Of a stretch of 64,000 nt of DNA, positions 42,110 to 54,600 are shown piece after piece. The notes beneath the pieces were generated by a model. That model ran no database searches and was not told the origin of the DNA. It worked only from the letters and a program-made list of their open reading frames with translations. Position numbers and translations under genes: made by a program. Origin of the DNA: Bryopsis sp. KO-2023. Its lineage: Eukaryota; Chlorophyta; Ulvophyceae; Bryopsidales; Bryopsidaceae. Where the stretch lies: the NCBI GenBank assembly GCA_030272585.1, contig BSYQ01000001.1, positions 1,674,001 through 1,738,000 of the forward strand, read 5' to 3'. Each line of letters opens with the position of its first letter. Position 1 is the first letter of the stretch.

Positions 42110-44553
42110 CTACATCTGTGATTGTTGTTCGTGGAGCTTGTCCAATTCTCGATGGATGATCACCCTCATGATTTCATTTGTTCCTTCCAAAATCGACATT
42201 ACCCTGAGATCCCTGAAGTATCGCTCGATGGGGTAGTCCCTCAGGTAGCCATAGCCTCCCAAAATCTGCATGGCTTCGGTGGAAACCTGGAAAGCCGCAT
42301 CCGTTGCAAATCTCTTTGCCATCGCTGCATCCAAGGTTGCCCTCTCCAACTGGAAGAATAACAAAAACAAACAAACAAAGGATCCTTCACAAGAAATTCT
42401 GACACCGTGCGTTGATTGGCCAAACTTCACTGCTTCTGTGGTCTATCTTTAAAAAATAGGCATGGCAAATATACCAAAAATGCTGGTTATTCCACAACAA
42501 CCGTGATCGCTTGTCCTGCCATAATCACATAGTTGAAATTCCCAGACTGCACATAGATCCAACTGGTTATGTTAACGAAGTGATCACTGGAGCAGCCCCT
42601 GGCTTTCAACCACGCAAAAAATATGTAAATGTGCTCTACATTCTTGGGAAAAATTACCCACCCGGTTATCCATCGATTCCGCAGCATTGTGTACAAGCAG
42701 CCTGGATGCTTGCAGTGAGGTGGCCATATCAGCCAGTTTGAATTGAGTGCTCTGGAAGGAGCCAATTGATTTCCCAAACTGTTTCCTTGATTTTGAATAC
42801 TCCTTCGCCACATCCGCACAGAATTGAGCCCCTCCCACTGCACAAGCAGCTATGTTGATCCGCCCTCTATCCACTAAGACCAGTAAAAACAAAAGGGAAA
42901 AAAAACTGTTCAGGAAAATGATTGAAACGAGTGATCACAGTCGAAACCATGTCTTGCAAAACTGTTATTCAACATTATTTGTAGAGCTGGAAACCCCTAC
43001 CACCCAAATAATCAAAAAATGAGAAAATTCTGCAAAAGGATAAGTCAGTTGTTGGGACAGATTGAACCAATCAATTACTTAGTTAACAAAAAAAAGGGGA
43101 TTCTTTTAGTCTTTATCAAAACTATCCTAGACTAGTTCTCACATGCACGCATCGCAATTTTGAAGCCGCTGCCTTCCTTCCCAAGCAGTGCAGTTTTTGG
43201 GACCGTGACATTGTCAAAATTCACATTTGTGGTGGGCTGAGACCTCCACCCCATCTTATCTTCCTTTTTCCCGAACGACAGCCCTGGTAATCCCTAAAAA
43301 ACCCCAAACAAACGAAAAAAAAAACACTTAAAAAATTCTTGCTTATGACAACACTTCACTTCACCCTTCACAATCTGCAGAAATGATCTGCATCTCAGTG
43401 AAAATGAAATTCTTCTCTGGACTTGGAAATTTCCGCTGATACTGTCCATCCACACCTTTTCGACAATGAATGCAGACACGCCTTGGCCTTTGGAAGTGCA
43501 TGGATCTGACGAAGTTCTTGCCATCACTAGATAGATGTCGCTCAGGCCACCCCCGCTGGTGAAAGATTTCGACCCGTTTATGATGTACTCATCCCCATGT
43601 CTGACAGCAGAGGTCGTCAGGGATGCAGCATCGCTTCCACTGTTGGGTTCCGTGAGGCAATACGAGGCGAATAATTCCATTGCAGTCAGCTTCGGAAGCA
43701 GAGACTTTCGGAGGTCATCGTGGCCATGACTACAAATCGAGCAAGTGAAAACCACGTCAAATGCTGATGATAATTTGGCAGTAAAAAAAAAAACAAGGAA
43801 ACAAAGTGGCATTTTTGTGTAAAGGGGGGGGGGGGAAGGTATCCAGAATACAACTGGGTGCGTTGGAAAATAATGAGGGGGGAGGAATGGAGCGGATGCG
43901 ATTTTCACATCCAGGCAAAAGGGCAATTCTAACCCCCAGATTCGGCGCGATCCGATCTACACACCACGACGATGCGGCTGACACGGAATGACGCAGAAAG
44001 CGGAAATTCACAGCTGACGCCCAACCTGTCGATAGTGGAAGTCACCATGTTGTGTATGGTCAAAAACGCCGTGGTGGGGATATCCCCATACGCTAGCGAT
44101 TCGAAAATCAGAGCAGCGTCGCGACAGCTGAGGTCGCTGCCGCCCATGTCGCTCGAAACGTAAATTCCAGCAAACCCGAGTTCGGCTGCTTTTCGTAAGG
44201 TCTCCACGGGGAAGCGTTGTTCGGCTTCCCATCCAGCTGCAAATGGGAGCAGCTCTCTTCGAGAGAAGTCGCGCGCGAGATTAGCAATTTCCTCCTGCCA
44301 GGTTGCAGGAGTCGTCTCAGATCACAGAACAGCTGACATGTCTCTGCGACACCCGCCGCTCTTATCGAAATGGCTGTCCCTCCAAACTCACCTGATCTAC
44401 TGCTGCCTCGGACGATAACCGTGCAGCACCCACCGCATGATTCTGCGCAACGGTTCCTGAGCCGATCCCTTCAGAATTAAACGCCGCAAAACTAGCAACC
44501 GTGCGGCGTGCCAGAAACGGACCCCATTTCCAACGTTGCCTGAGAAAGAGCAT
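42110..44553 (-). CDS. ACAD8: Mitochondrial acyl-CoA dehydrogenase, ACAD8 (isobutyryl-CoA dehydrogenase) type
   Basis: Six exons, right to left: 44392-44553, 44026-44294, 43456-43729, 43143-43293, 42662-42873, 42110-42349. They join to 435 residues. The first exon gives an Arg-rich, acid-poor leader ([19 protein letters not shown]) like a mitochondrial presequence. Family motifs: [118 protein letters not shown] and [14 protein letters not shown]. The Glu of LEGTNEI is the usual catalytic base position. Similarity across the whole length is greatest to ACAD8, which oxidises isobutyryl-CoA in valine breakdown; a short-branched-chain paralogue is possible. It is divergent from STN7. Confidence 0.9.
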
Positions 44554-44877
44554 CCTGCGATCGCAACAGAAACGAGAAGTGCTTTTGAACAGCTTCGTTT
44601 CTAACTGCCGTGTATGGAGTCGTCCCTTTCGTTTCTCCTGACGTCCACGCCCCACGTCGGCAGTGACTCCGTTTCGCTGCTTTCCCCTCTCGTAATCCCT
44701 GTTGCACTTTTCGCGCTTTTTTGCGCTTTCCCAAGGTTTTGATTCTGTCGTTTTGTCCTTACAATTCGGCGAGAACTGTCGCCAGGCTGTCCAAAAAATA
44801 TTTTCGGTGGGATTTGTGATCGAATCCCGCTTCCTTTCCCCCTTCCGAGCCCCACCCAAACCAGCATTCCGTTCGCA
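44554..44877. promoter_or_regulatory. Divergent intergenic region, ACAD8 and STN7
   Basis: 324 bases between a mitochondrial catabolic gene and a thylakoid kinase gene. Longer frames here are shadows. The promoter role is inferred from layout; no specific element is clear. Confidence 0.35.
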
Positions 44878-47800
44878 ATGTTGAAATCATGTGTTTTGGG
44901 TACACGCAATGAAGTCAGTTTTCAGACGAACGCGTTGGGCGTCCGGGGCCTTCGGGGTCTCCTGCCTAGACGACGCTGCGTTACCCGAGCTGGTTTGGAC
45001 CCCGACCAGCTGTCGCAACACATACCCTCCCTCGTCCATAACTTGCATCTGGCGTACGAGCGAGTAGCTCTGCCTTGTTCGACGGTGAACTGTGGCGATG
45101 TAATCTACCGCAGGTGAACCACACTCTTCCGCTTTGTCGTCAGTTTGCGTTTTGTGTGGCTGGAGTCGATAACTTTTATTAAAACGCAGAGGAAAAAAAA
45201 AAATTGGAACCAACACGATTCTTGTCTTATTACCGTCGAGTTTCCTTGAGTCGATGGTGTTCGACGAGAAGTGGAGTACATGAGTGGATGATCTGATGAG
45301 TTACAATGGGGGGATTGGGAAGTGATTTTCAGTGAAATATCTTTTTTTTTTGCTCTTTTTTCAATTAAAAAAGAAAAAAACCAGAAAAGGAAAGGAAAGG
45401 AAAAATCTTTCTTTTTTTGTTATTGAATTTCTGCAGTACTTTGGACCCTGCACTGCGGATGGAACAGAGGACCATTGAACCTTTGGGCCTCATCATTTTT
45501 GCAGCAGTGACTTCCTATCTTCTCGCTACACCAGGTGCATATCGCCACGATTGGAATCAATTTGAAATTGTGGGCTGAAATGCGTTTCAAAAAATATTAG
45601 AGAACAAAAAGATGAAAATGAAATTGCAGATTAAAAGGCAAGCACCAGCAGAAACTTTTCGTCATGAAACTCTTGTCCATGCAATCTTTACGAAGTCCTT
45701 GAAACGTCGATCTTTGATTCTGGTGTAAATTAACTTGCTTTAAAAAAAAAGTGTCAGTATTTTTTAAACTTTCTGGTACAGGGGTTCTCCAAGGACTTGT
45801 CGACACATACGTGCTGGCCCCTCTTCAGCGCCTGCGAACAAAAGTTTACAGTGAGGTCTGTCACTTCTCATCATGTTTTCCCACTCTCTTTTTGCTTTTG
45901 ATGACTAATTTATGGCTAATCCAAGCATCAATACCATGTTTTCCAAAAACAATAAATAAATGAATGTGGAGGAACAGATCTCTATGAGGGAAATTTGTTC
46001 ACGACAGTTCTTGAGGGTATGCTTGTTTATGCTTGTTTCAGGAAGATATTATTATTGGGCGAAAGCTGGCAGCTGGGGGCTTTGGAGTTGTGTACAGAGC
46101 AGAATTGGTGGAAGAAGATGGAAGCAAAACCGACATCGTTCTGAAAAAGGTAAGAAAAATTGGTCTACAATTTTCAGATGTGTAACTTTTTTTAAAATCC
46201 CGACCGCTTTTTTCCTCTTTTTCGATGACTTATGTTGCTTCATTCTCCAGTTTAGGAAAAAAAATGGATAGATACCCTAACTTTATTTTCAAACTTACAT
46301 ATTTTTTATTCATTGACCTATTTATTTTTTACTTTATTGGGGGGGGGGGGGATGTCACGATGCTGAGGGTTTGCTCAGGGACACTTTCGATCATATGACT
46401 GACTAATCTTTTCCTATCGTAGTGCAAAGAGTTTGGGGAGGCCGAGGTTTGGATGAACGAACGATTGATGCGAGCTCCAGGTAACATCTGTGCAGAGTTC
46501 ATCACAGCCTTCGAAGAAGCTGGGAACGATGCCGACGACTCCAATACTTTGTGGTTGCTGTGGAAATACGAGGGCGATTTCAGCCTCTACGATCTCATGC
46601 AGAAAAAGGAGTTCCCGTACAACCTGGAGGACGCCCTGCTCGGCCGTCAGCTCACCATACCCACAGGCACATTCCGGAAATTAGTCACCATCAAGCTGGT
46701 TATGAAACAAATCCTGGCGGCTTTGGAGCGATGCCACAGGTCGGGCATCGTCCATCGGGATGTAAAACCTCAGAACTGTATCATTTCCGAGCAGGACATG
46801 AAAATCAAGTTCATCGATCTCGGAGCAGGAGCGGATTTACGAGTGGGGATAAACTACGTCCCCAACGAGTTTTTGTTAGACCCGAGATACGCTCCTCCTC
46901 AGAATTACATCATGAGCACTCAGACCCCGAAGGCTCCCCCGGCCCCTGTGGCTGCGTTGCTCTCTCCGGTGCTGTGGCAGCTGGAGCAGCCCGATCGATT
47001 CGACATGTACAGTGTCGGGATCATTCTCATGCAAATGGCATTTCCTAATCTGAGGAGCGATAACAACCTGATCGCCTTCAACAGGTAGGGTGGGTTGTTA
47101 TGTCTACCAGGACACACAGGGAATATTACGTTTGATTTAGCATGTTCAGTTTTTTGTTAAATGAAAAAACATAAATACACATATATGTATATACATATAT
47201 GTTCAGGCCAATATCACTCATTTGCACTCACACATTTCAGAAAAGTAGGGTTGAAAAAGAAAACTTAGGAGATCCCACCCCCCCCCCCCCAAAAAAAAAA
47301 AAAAAAAAAAACTGGTATTTGACAAATTACAAGTAATGGACGGTTGGACTCACTGCCGCTTTTAATAGGAAGCTGGAGTCTTTGGACTATGATCTGGATG
47401 CCTGGAGGTCGGAAGTCGAAAAGAAGGGTTCCAAAGATATTAAAGAGGGATTTCAGATCATGGACATGGAGCAGGGTGCGGGATGGGATTTCGTGAAGAA
47501 GCTGGTCTGTTACGATCCGAAACGGCGGCTGTCTGCCAGTCAGGCGGTCCGTCACCGACTCTTGAGTGGGGCTTCGTCCTTTGATGTTATTGAGAAGATA
47601 ACGGGCAGCATCGATGAGTTTGCCAGGCCGGTTTTGGAGGATCTGAAAGTGGGAGAGGCGGTGACTGGGACTCAGAGAGTGGGGGGGTTGACCGAGGGTC
47701 AGCTTGCGGAAGAGTTGGGGCTGGAAAGGAAAGCTCCTATGCCGGAGAGGAACCGCTCTGCCACCATTGCGTGGTGGAAGGATAGAGAGGTAAGGGTTTC

Positions 47801-48017
47801 TGGAAATAGGTTTGTTTGGTTGTTTTCATGAGTGGGGAAAGGGGTTGTGATATTTCTTGCTAAAATTGCCAAATTTAAAGTCACATATAGTTTTTTGAGG
47901 AAATTCTGGGGGGTTTAGGGAAATCTATTTGTTTTTCTGATCTGTTTTCGTTTTTTTGTTTTTTTTCAAATTCAGGCTTTCTCCAAGAAGCAATTATCGA
48001 AGAGGAAGAAGAACTGA
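44878..48017 (+). CDS. STN7: Thylakoid state-transition kinase, STN7/Stt7 type
   Basis: Seven exons: 44878-45113, 45437-45534, 45782-45855, 46042-46149, 46423-47084, 47369-47789, 47976-48017. They join to 546 residues. Residues 1 to about 40 look like a plastid transit peptide ([18 protein letters not shown]) with no signal peptide. The lumenal pair Cys67/Cys72 ([15 protein letters not shown]) matches the redox-sensing cysteines of STN7, followed by a membrane helix ([19 protein letters not shown]). The kinase domain has [40 protein letters not shown], catalytic [11 protein letters not shown] instead of DFG ([17 protein letters not shown]), [19 protein letters not shown] and [20 protein letters not shown]. 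These are nearly diagnostic. It phosphorylates light-harvesting proteins to balance the photosystems. Confidence 0.95.
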
Positions 48018-49985
48018 TTTTTGTTGGAAGGACACGCACCATACGTTTCATGTACAACCAAGAAAGCAAAAAAAAAAAAAAAAAAAGTGGGGAAAGGAAA
48101 AAGGTATGGTTGAGGGTTCAGGGGTGAAACGCAAGTGCAACAGTCCCAAGGTTTTCGACATTTTCTACGTTTCTGCACCGAACGTATTGCGACTTTTGCA
48201 GGAATCTGGACAACCCTGATCAAGTGATTTTGACTTTAATCTTAGCTATTTTTGCCACCGAGTTTGTTGTTCTCCGATTGCTTTCCGACATTTTTGTTCG
48301 ATCCGATTATTATTTTTTGTTTGTTTTTCAGTCTAGTTCATCTTTTTTTTTTTCCCTATCTCCCTTGGGAGTCTGTTCGCTGGTTTTGGGGTTGGTCTTG
48401 TTTTGATTTTATTCAGGGTGGGCATACCAAAAAAAAAAAAAAGAAACAGAAATATATTTAAAAGAAAAAAAAACAGATGGGGTGAGGGAAAAGAAAAGAG
48501 GAACAAGAAAGCAGGGGGAAGATTTTAAAAGTCTGCGATAGGTGGGGTCGTGTGTGCAATATATTGTTGTCGAATCGGAAGCTAATTTTGAACAACTGCG
48601 AGGGACTGACTCATGTACACTCTTTTTCCCCAAAAAAAAAGAGTGAGAAAGAGAGAGAGAGAGAGAGTGAGAGACACAAACTGTGAGATTGTTTTGAGGA
48701 TACTGACAGGGGTAATGCGTGTACTGTTTTGTTTTATTCTTTTTTGTTTTGTAATGAGAGGATGTTTCGGGTAGAAGCAAAGCAACTTTAAAAAAAAGGG
48801 AAGATTATGTATTTTTTAAAGGGCGATTTGTTACGAAGCCCCTGAAAATGGACTTGGTGGTTTTTTGTGTGTTTGAATGTCATTTCATGTGAGGACTTTT
48901 TGTTATGATTGAGTTTTCTTGGCAAGTTTTCATTGGAACAGAAAATGGTCCGCATCTATCAAATGAAGTGTCGTTGATCGAGGTGGTTATTATTGAATGG
49001 TTAAGTCACATTTTCCCCCCCTCGTTTTAGTCTGCGTGGTGCCGCTTTGAAAAAGTTGGCTAATCGATGTTTCTCAAATGTCCATTTTCTTTGAAAAGAG
49101 TCGGCTTTGATTTGAAAAGGTCAATCGATGCTTCTTAAAATGCTCGTTTCTTCATTGTGTTAAACAAGAAGAAAGTGCAGACAAAGGAATATGATAATCA
49201 TTGCTCTTCGTTACCCAGACACTTCCTTTCATGCAGTCCACATGCCCAAATGGAGATACAAATAGTTACCCCCTCCCACAAATAGTCACTTTCTTCCAAC
49301 AAGCAACTTTGCTTCAACACATGATGTTGCTGTAGTCGATGTTTCTACCCCATTTCTGCTGTACTTTGGCGGTGGTGCTTCCAATCAACCTATCTACCTA
49401 TCAACCTATCTATCTATCAATTAATCTATCCATCTTTTACATCAAAATCGCCTGTACCATCACGGACACAGCAATAAATTACACCAGTTCATTGTTCTGG
49501 AGACACTTGCCCTTTCAAAACCTCCAAAGCTACAGCAACAAGGCTTCATCCAACAAACTCTTGAAATCTTGGTCTCATTGAATTTTTCCAGCCTCGTTTT
49601 CTACCCCACCCACAATACCACCAACTCTAAATCTGGAGGGGGGGGGGACATGATCTAAACCCCACTACCAAGTCTCCCTCATATCAACTGTTTTGTTTGT
49701 ACAAGGATCCCTAAAATCGATCAAATCTCTTGATTTTTGTTTCCTGATCACTCGTTTCACAAATCACAATGAAATTGTGCATAACTCCAACGCCCTTTCA
49801 ATATATCGTTCAACCCCTCAAATTAAGGCTCCCACCGCCACAGTTCTGTTCACAGCACTCTATGCATGTCCATTTCATTCAATATCTTGATTCTATTTCA
49901 TTTTCCCAGCGTCAAATACTTGACCAAACAGCAGACCCCAAATATTCACCCAAAATTCACAAAAACTTCAGCAAACGATGGCCGT

Positions 49986-50335
49986 TACACCCGTGGATGC
50001 TGCAAAAAAGCAAATGGATGCTGCCCGAGATATGATCGCCTCTAAACCACGTGGCTCCCCGAGCAAGGCTCACCACAACCGAGGAAATTCTGGCAGCATA
50101 CGCTTGGAATGCTCTGTATCGCATCCGACACCTTTCTTCCCAGCATGCCGCTCCCCATCGGACTCACGACGATAATGTAGCTGGACGTCGACAGAGTTTT
50201 CAGCGGTCGAGTTAATGTGTCGCCGTCAGGCGGCTCTTCTATCGATCTCGGAGCGCAGCCACGTGCACACAACAACGGTATAATGATAACGCACAGCATC
50301 ACCGACGGAAACAATATTGGCAAGAGGTAAAACGG
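49986..50335 (-). CDS. Possible small membrane protein, weak candidate
   Basis: A minus-strand frame from ATG at 50335 opens with a strong hydrophobic stretch (MTPFYLLPILFPSVMLCVII, IPLLCARG) and continues PRSIEEPPDGDTLTRPLKTL to a good donor (ATTATCGTC|GTGAGT). A possible second exon after TTTAG near 50043 adds about 18 residues and a stop. That would be roughly 76 residues with one N-terminal membrane anchor. There is no recognisable family and no flanking support, so it may be noise. Confidence 0.2.
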
Positions 50336-50757
50336 GGTCATGGCTGATTCTCCTTCCAAAACGCGCGAAGTTTTTTCAGTTCCAAAAATGAGGAAAAAGC
50401 CTTCTAGGTATCGCTCAACAGGAGATGCCTCTCGTGAGGCAATCTCATGTTCCGACGAGTGACTTTAGTGGCTGTCGGATACCACTTGGTGATGCTGAGT
50501 GTGTGTTCGTCAAGCTTGTCGTTTTGAAGTTTGGCTGCCTTCTGGTGACTGGAAGCGTTTAGGCAGCTGAATGGAAGGCGGGATCGCGTCGTCATGAAGC
50601 GGTTGAAGGTTTGTTGGCGTCAGTAGCACTGCATCAGCACAAGGCGTCATAGCCGCAGATCCTTGTGGGTGAGCCGAAACACCCCTAGAACGGCCACTGT
50701 ATTGAATGCTGTGCCTCCACGCTGAACAGAACTTTGCACTGCCGAAAATCCCAGGAA

Positions 50758-50792
50758 TCATACCCCTCGTGGCATAGGTACGAGGTATGATT
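50758..50792. repeat. Imperfect inverted repeat (hairpin)
   Basis: TCATACCCCTCGT and, about 10 bases on, ACGAGGTATGA pair except for two extra Cs. The right arm (gtacgaggtatga) also occurs in the 326-base LTR of the second retroelement, near 34336 and 40929. Confidence 0.45.
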
Positions 50793-51624
50793 TGCTGAGT
50801 AGCACTTACTCCAACTCAGTTTGAACGTCCAATCTTCAGTATGTTATTCCCTTGGGATTAGAGGATGATTTGGATGTGATTGAAAAGCGGCAGATGGCAG
50901 AATTCAGATGGAGAGAATTCTGGATGTGTCCCCAGGGATGGGGGGATACAGAGGTTTGAGGGTTTGGTTTTCTTCTGTGTGAATGCTTTTCAGCATCTAT
51001 AGGACAGGTGATAGAATTCCCCCCAAAGATACCTATCTGACACCAGATATGGTCCTTCGTTGTGAGTGAGGCAGACATTGAACAAGAAGATTTTTTGCAA
51101 ATGCATGAATTGCTTGGGAGGAAAACACAGTTAACTATTCCTCTATTGGCAGAGCTGAAATGAGACTCATTATCCAGACAGTTCTTGCTAACGACTATCG
51201 GTCTTTGGGCAAGTGTATTGGATAAACACAACAATCAAATAGAACCTCGGAGAACAGCGTGAATTGTCATTTGTCTTTCAACAAACAAAGTTTCGAGAAC
51301 AACAATAAAATGAAAGCGTCGTAATGCGCTTTAAACTACCTCCAAAAAGTATGTCCAGATTGTACCCACAGAGTAACGTCATAAAACTTGAGACTTTCAT
51401 TTCTGATAGAGCTGGTCAAAATTTCAAATTAAGAACAGAACTAGCTCCTGCAACTAAAAAAAAAAAAGAACAAAAACCTTCCCTCGCTTTAAAGAAACCT
51501 TCCCTTGAAAGCGACCATCGGCATCAAATGAACATGTCCCTAACCAACGAACATACTAATAGAATAACAAAATATGTGAATCGTTGATTTGTCAAAACCC
51601 ACAATTCTTTACTTTCAGGGTAGA

Positions 51625-54600
51625 TCACGCAGTGTCTCTCCGGACCCACATAGATATCTTAATCAAAGTCAATTCATACTTCCTGGTGCTCCGCGGAGTC
51701 AGACATGGCACTTCAAGATTTTTAACATGCTGGAATTCCGCTCCAATCACACCAGCAATGGAGTCGACCATGCTCTTCCCCTACAAATATCCAACTCAGT
51801 AATTCCACAAGAAAGAGTTGATAAGACTGGAGTTTCTGCAACGCAAAAAACTGACACACGCGTACCTCCTTTCTGCCCTCCAGCCACAATCCTTTCTCGC
51901 TGACTTTTTCGCTCCAATCTCCTGAACACGCCACCACCAGGGCTCCACCCTTCTTGACGACCCCCATAGATCCACCCATTCTGGACAGGACAGCGTTTGG
52001 ACTGGCGACCTTTTCCAAAACATTAGTCAACAGCACACAGTCGAATACACCGGTGTCTGGCAGCAGACAGCAAGGGTCCATGTGCCTGAATAGGACATTC
52101 TTTCTCGCGTCGCTGGGAATGGCACAAGTGACCTGACATGGATAAGACAGCTCTCCCTCTCCCTACAAGATGATCCATCCACACAAAAACAGTAAGAACA
52201 GCGACAGAGGTCGCTGTATAGTGATCTCTGAAAACAAATTTGGAAAATTTAGCCACCGCCACAGCGTGAAGCTCAAGAGAATAAGATTTGAGAAGTGAAT
52301 ACACTCCGTCTTCTGTGAGCACTCACCGCCCGCATGACTTCGAACTCCCCATTCTGCTGGATCTTTTTGGCAGCCTTGATCATCCCTCCATCGACATCAA
52401 CCCCAACCACTGAATCACACCACCCAGCAAGCTGAAAGCAAGTACCTCCCACCAGGCACCCCACTTCCAGAGCGTTTCCTGGCGTCATTCCCATTTCTTT
52501 CAAAGCCTTCTGGACCGCCCCAGTGTACAGTTTAGGGAAGGATCCTGGCTGAATCGACAACCCGAGGTTTCCGGCCGAGATTTCCTCGGACATTGGGTAA
52601 CTTGTGAGAATGAACTTTGCCAGCAGCTGTTCTTCTGAGTTTTGATCGTCAGGATTTGATGTCGGGTTCCAGTTACCAACCTGCAAGAAGCAAATCAAGG
52701 TGAAAATGCGGAATACACATCAAACCCCAGCTCCTCCCTCGTGTACGTGAAAAAAAAAGCAAACGTAAGAACGAGTGGTGGAATGACTATGAAACGACTC
52801 ACATGGGGAGGTGGAGAATCCACGTGTGTGAGTTGCATGGGGGCTGTTGGTTTCACAACTCTGAACCCGGCATGCTGGAAAAAGTGAGGTCTGAAGTGGT
52901 CTCTTGAGAAGGTGCTGGCCGAGGTTCCGCTGGAAATGAAGGAGCCCCCATGGATCATGTTGTGGTGGCCATCGTAACAAGGTGTGCTGAAATCGTCATA
53001 GTACTTATGCACCCCCCTATTTCCAGGCAGCGCAGCGAAATAGTCCTCACACCACTGTGACACCGAGAAAGGATCCACACTGGTTCAGCCCACAGAGCAT
53101 TGGAAAACAAGGGTTTCAACCCCGAACCCAAGTTTTCCCGAACTTCGGATCACCAGATATTTATCCACTGTGGAAGTCCTTTTAGTCCTTTTAGTCACTG
53201 TGCTTTCCTGTCCTTTTCATAAAATTTCTTCCCTTTGGTTAAGCAACATCCCAACATTCTCCAACATCTGCTTGAAGGGAGTCCAGCGAGGAAATGCCGA
53301 GTTCAATTAACACACCTGCCACAGATTTCCGAAGACATCATGGAAGCCTCTGGAAGTTGGTTTCGACCCATTCACAGCTCCTTCTGCTCCGTACGCAAGG
53401 TTAAAATTGATCGAACCTTTCAGTTCACTGCCAGGCAACACCATGATGGCATTCGAATCCGTCACATCTGGGCCCGCGGGAAGATCTCTTATCCTGTTCG
53501 TGAAACACACACACACACACTCCCTCCTTGAGTAGTTTGAAATCAACTCTGGACTTTCGGCATGGTGTCGAGCCTTACACAGGTAAACATATTATGGTCC
53601 ATAAACATAATATCCTTCATTTTTATGATACCTGTGGTGCTCCACTTCCGTCATCACTCTGTAGGTCAGATCCCCTGACAATCCATCTTTCTTAGAGAGC
53701 CAGCTACAGTAAGCCCTTGCCTCGTGCAAATTCACCACAACCGGCAGGTCCAGCTTCATTTCCACTTCTTCAAAAATCATCCTCAACTTGATATAGAAAA
53801 AAACATACAGTTTATCACGAGATGGCCATGGTACCATATCCAACTACCTCTATTGCGGTTCAGACTTCATCGAGACAGCCAACGAAACGCCAGCTTCAGT
53901 CAGGCTTATCTCTTCAAAAGAAAAAAAACACATATTGCCCAATATTTGCTCTTTTTTTATTCACCTTGTATTTGTGGAGTCCTGCTGGGCCATCTGGGAT
54001 CCAGAATGGCGGCCATTTCGCATTGCGGAATGTTCTCCACTGCAAGCCCTCCTCGCTCCAGAACTTGGCATCTCGGTATCCCCCATCTTTCACAAACTCC
54101 AGAAACTCTCCGTTGCTTATCAGCATTGCAGTAGCAGCGAAAGGTGCCACCGTGAAATCCCTTTTCCCAAACGCATTATCCCATGCAAAGGATGGGTAAT
54201 CTTTCGACATCCCGACTGTGACATTACCTTCAGGAACATCAATGAAATGATTTTTTGGAGCCTGAAAAACACCACCAATGTCTCTATCACCCCCACACCA
54301 CTCACAAATAACAGATGAGGAAAAAAAACACCCATTGACTTGGCTGATTTTCGAGAAGTGGGGAACCAATGTACTGTTTTTAGCTTGTTCAGACAGGGAC
54401 AAACAGGGTGGTGTCGCACCTCATTGTGCTGTATCGTTGGTGGGTAGTCCGGCCACTGTAGAGATGACAAACAGCATCTTGTCAGATTCGTTGAGACTTT
54501 CCACATTCTTTCCACATTTCGCAGATTTCGCACAGCAATTGCTCAGGGTACGGTCAAACTAGATCCAAGGACCGGGACAATTGTACAATCCCTTCCTGGA

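Larger units (their letters stand above)
48018..51624. other. Long intergenic region between STN7 and OvoA (3' ends)
   Basis: 3.6 kb, mostly low-complexity near STN7 (A-runs, GA-repeat near 48650, CTAT-type repeat near 49389-49425). Around 50840-51330 a plus frame reads like a broken protein (HELLGRKTQLTIPLLAELK, stop, DSLSRQFLLTTIGLWASVL), possibly an old mobile-element relic. One small minus-strand candidate gene at about 49986-50335 is listed separately. Nothing else is supported. Confidence 0.4.

Noticed and set aside
44362..44909. Minus-strand frames upstream of the ACAD8 start
   Set aside because: The ACAD8 presequence begins at 44553 in a different frame. These frames are rich in Arg/Lys shadow codons and overlap the divergent promoter.
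47275..47312. Poly-C/poly-A tract as a possible retroposon tail
   Set aside because: It lies inside an STN7 intron, with no flanking duplication or upstream element body seen.
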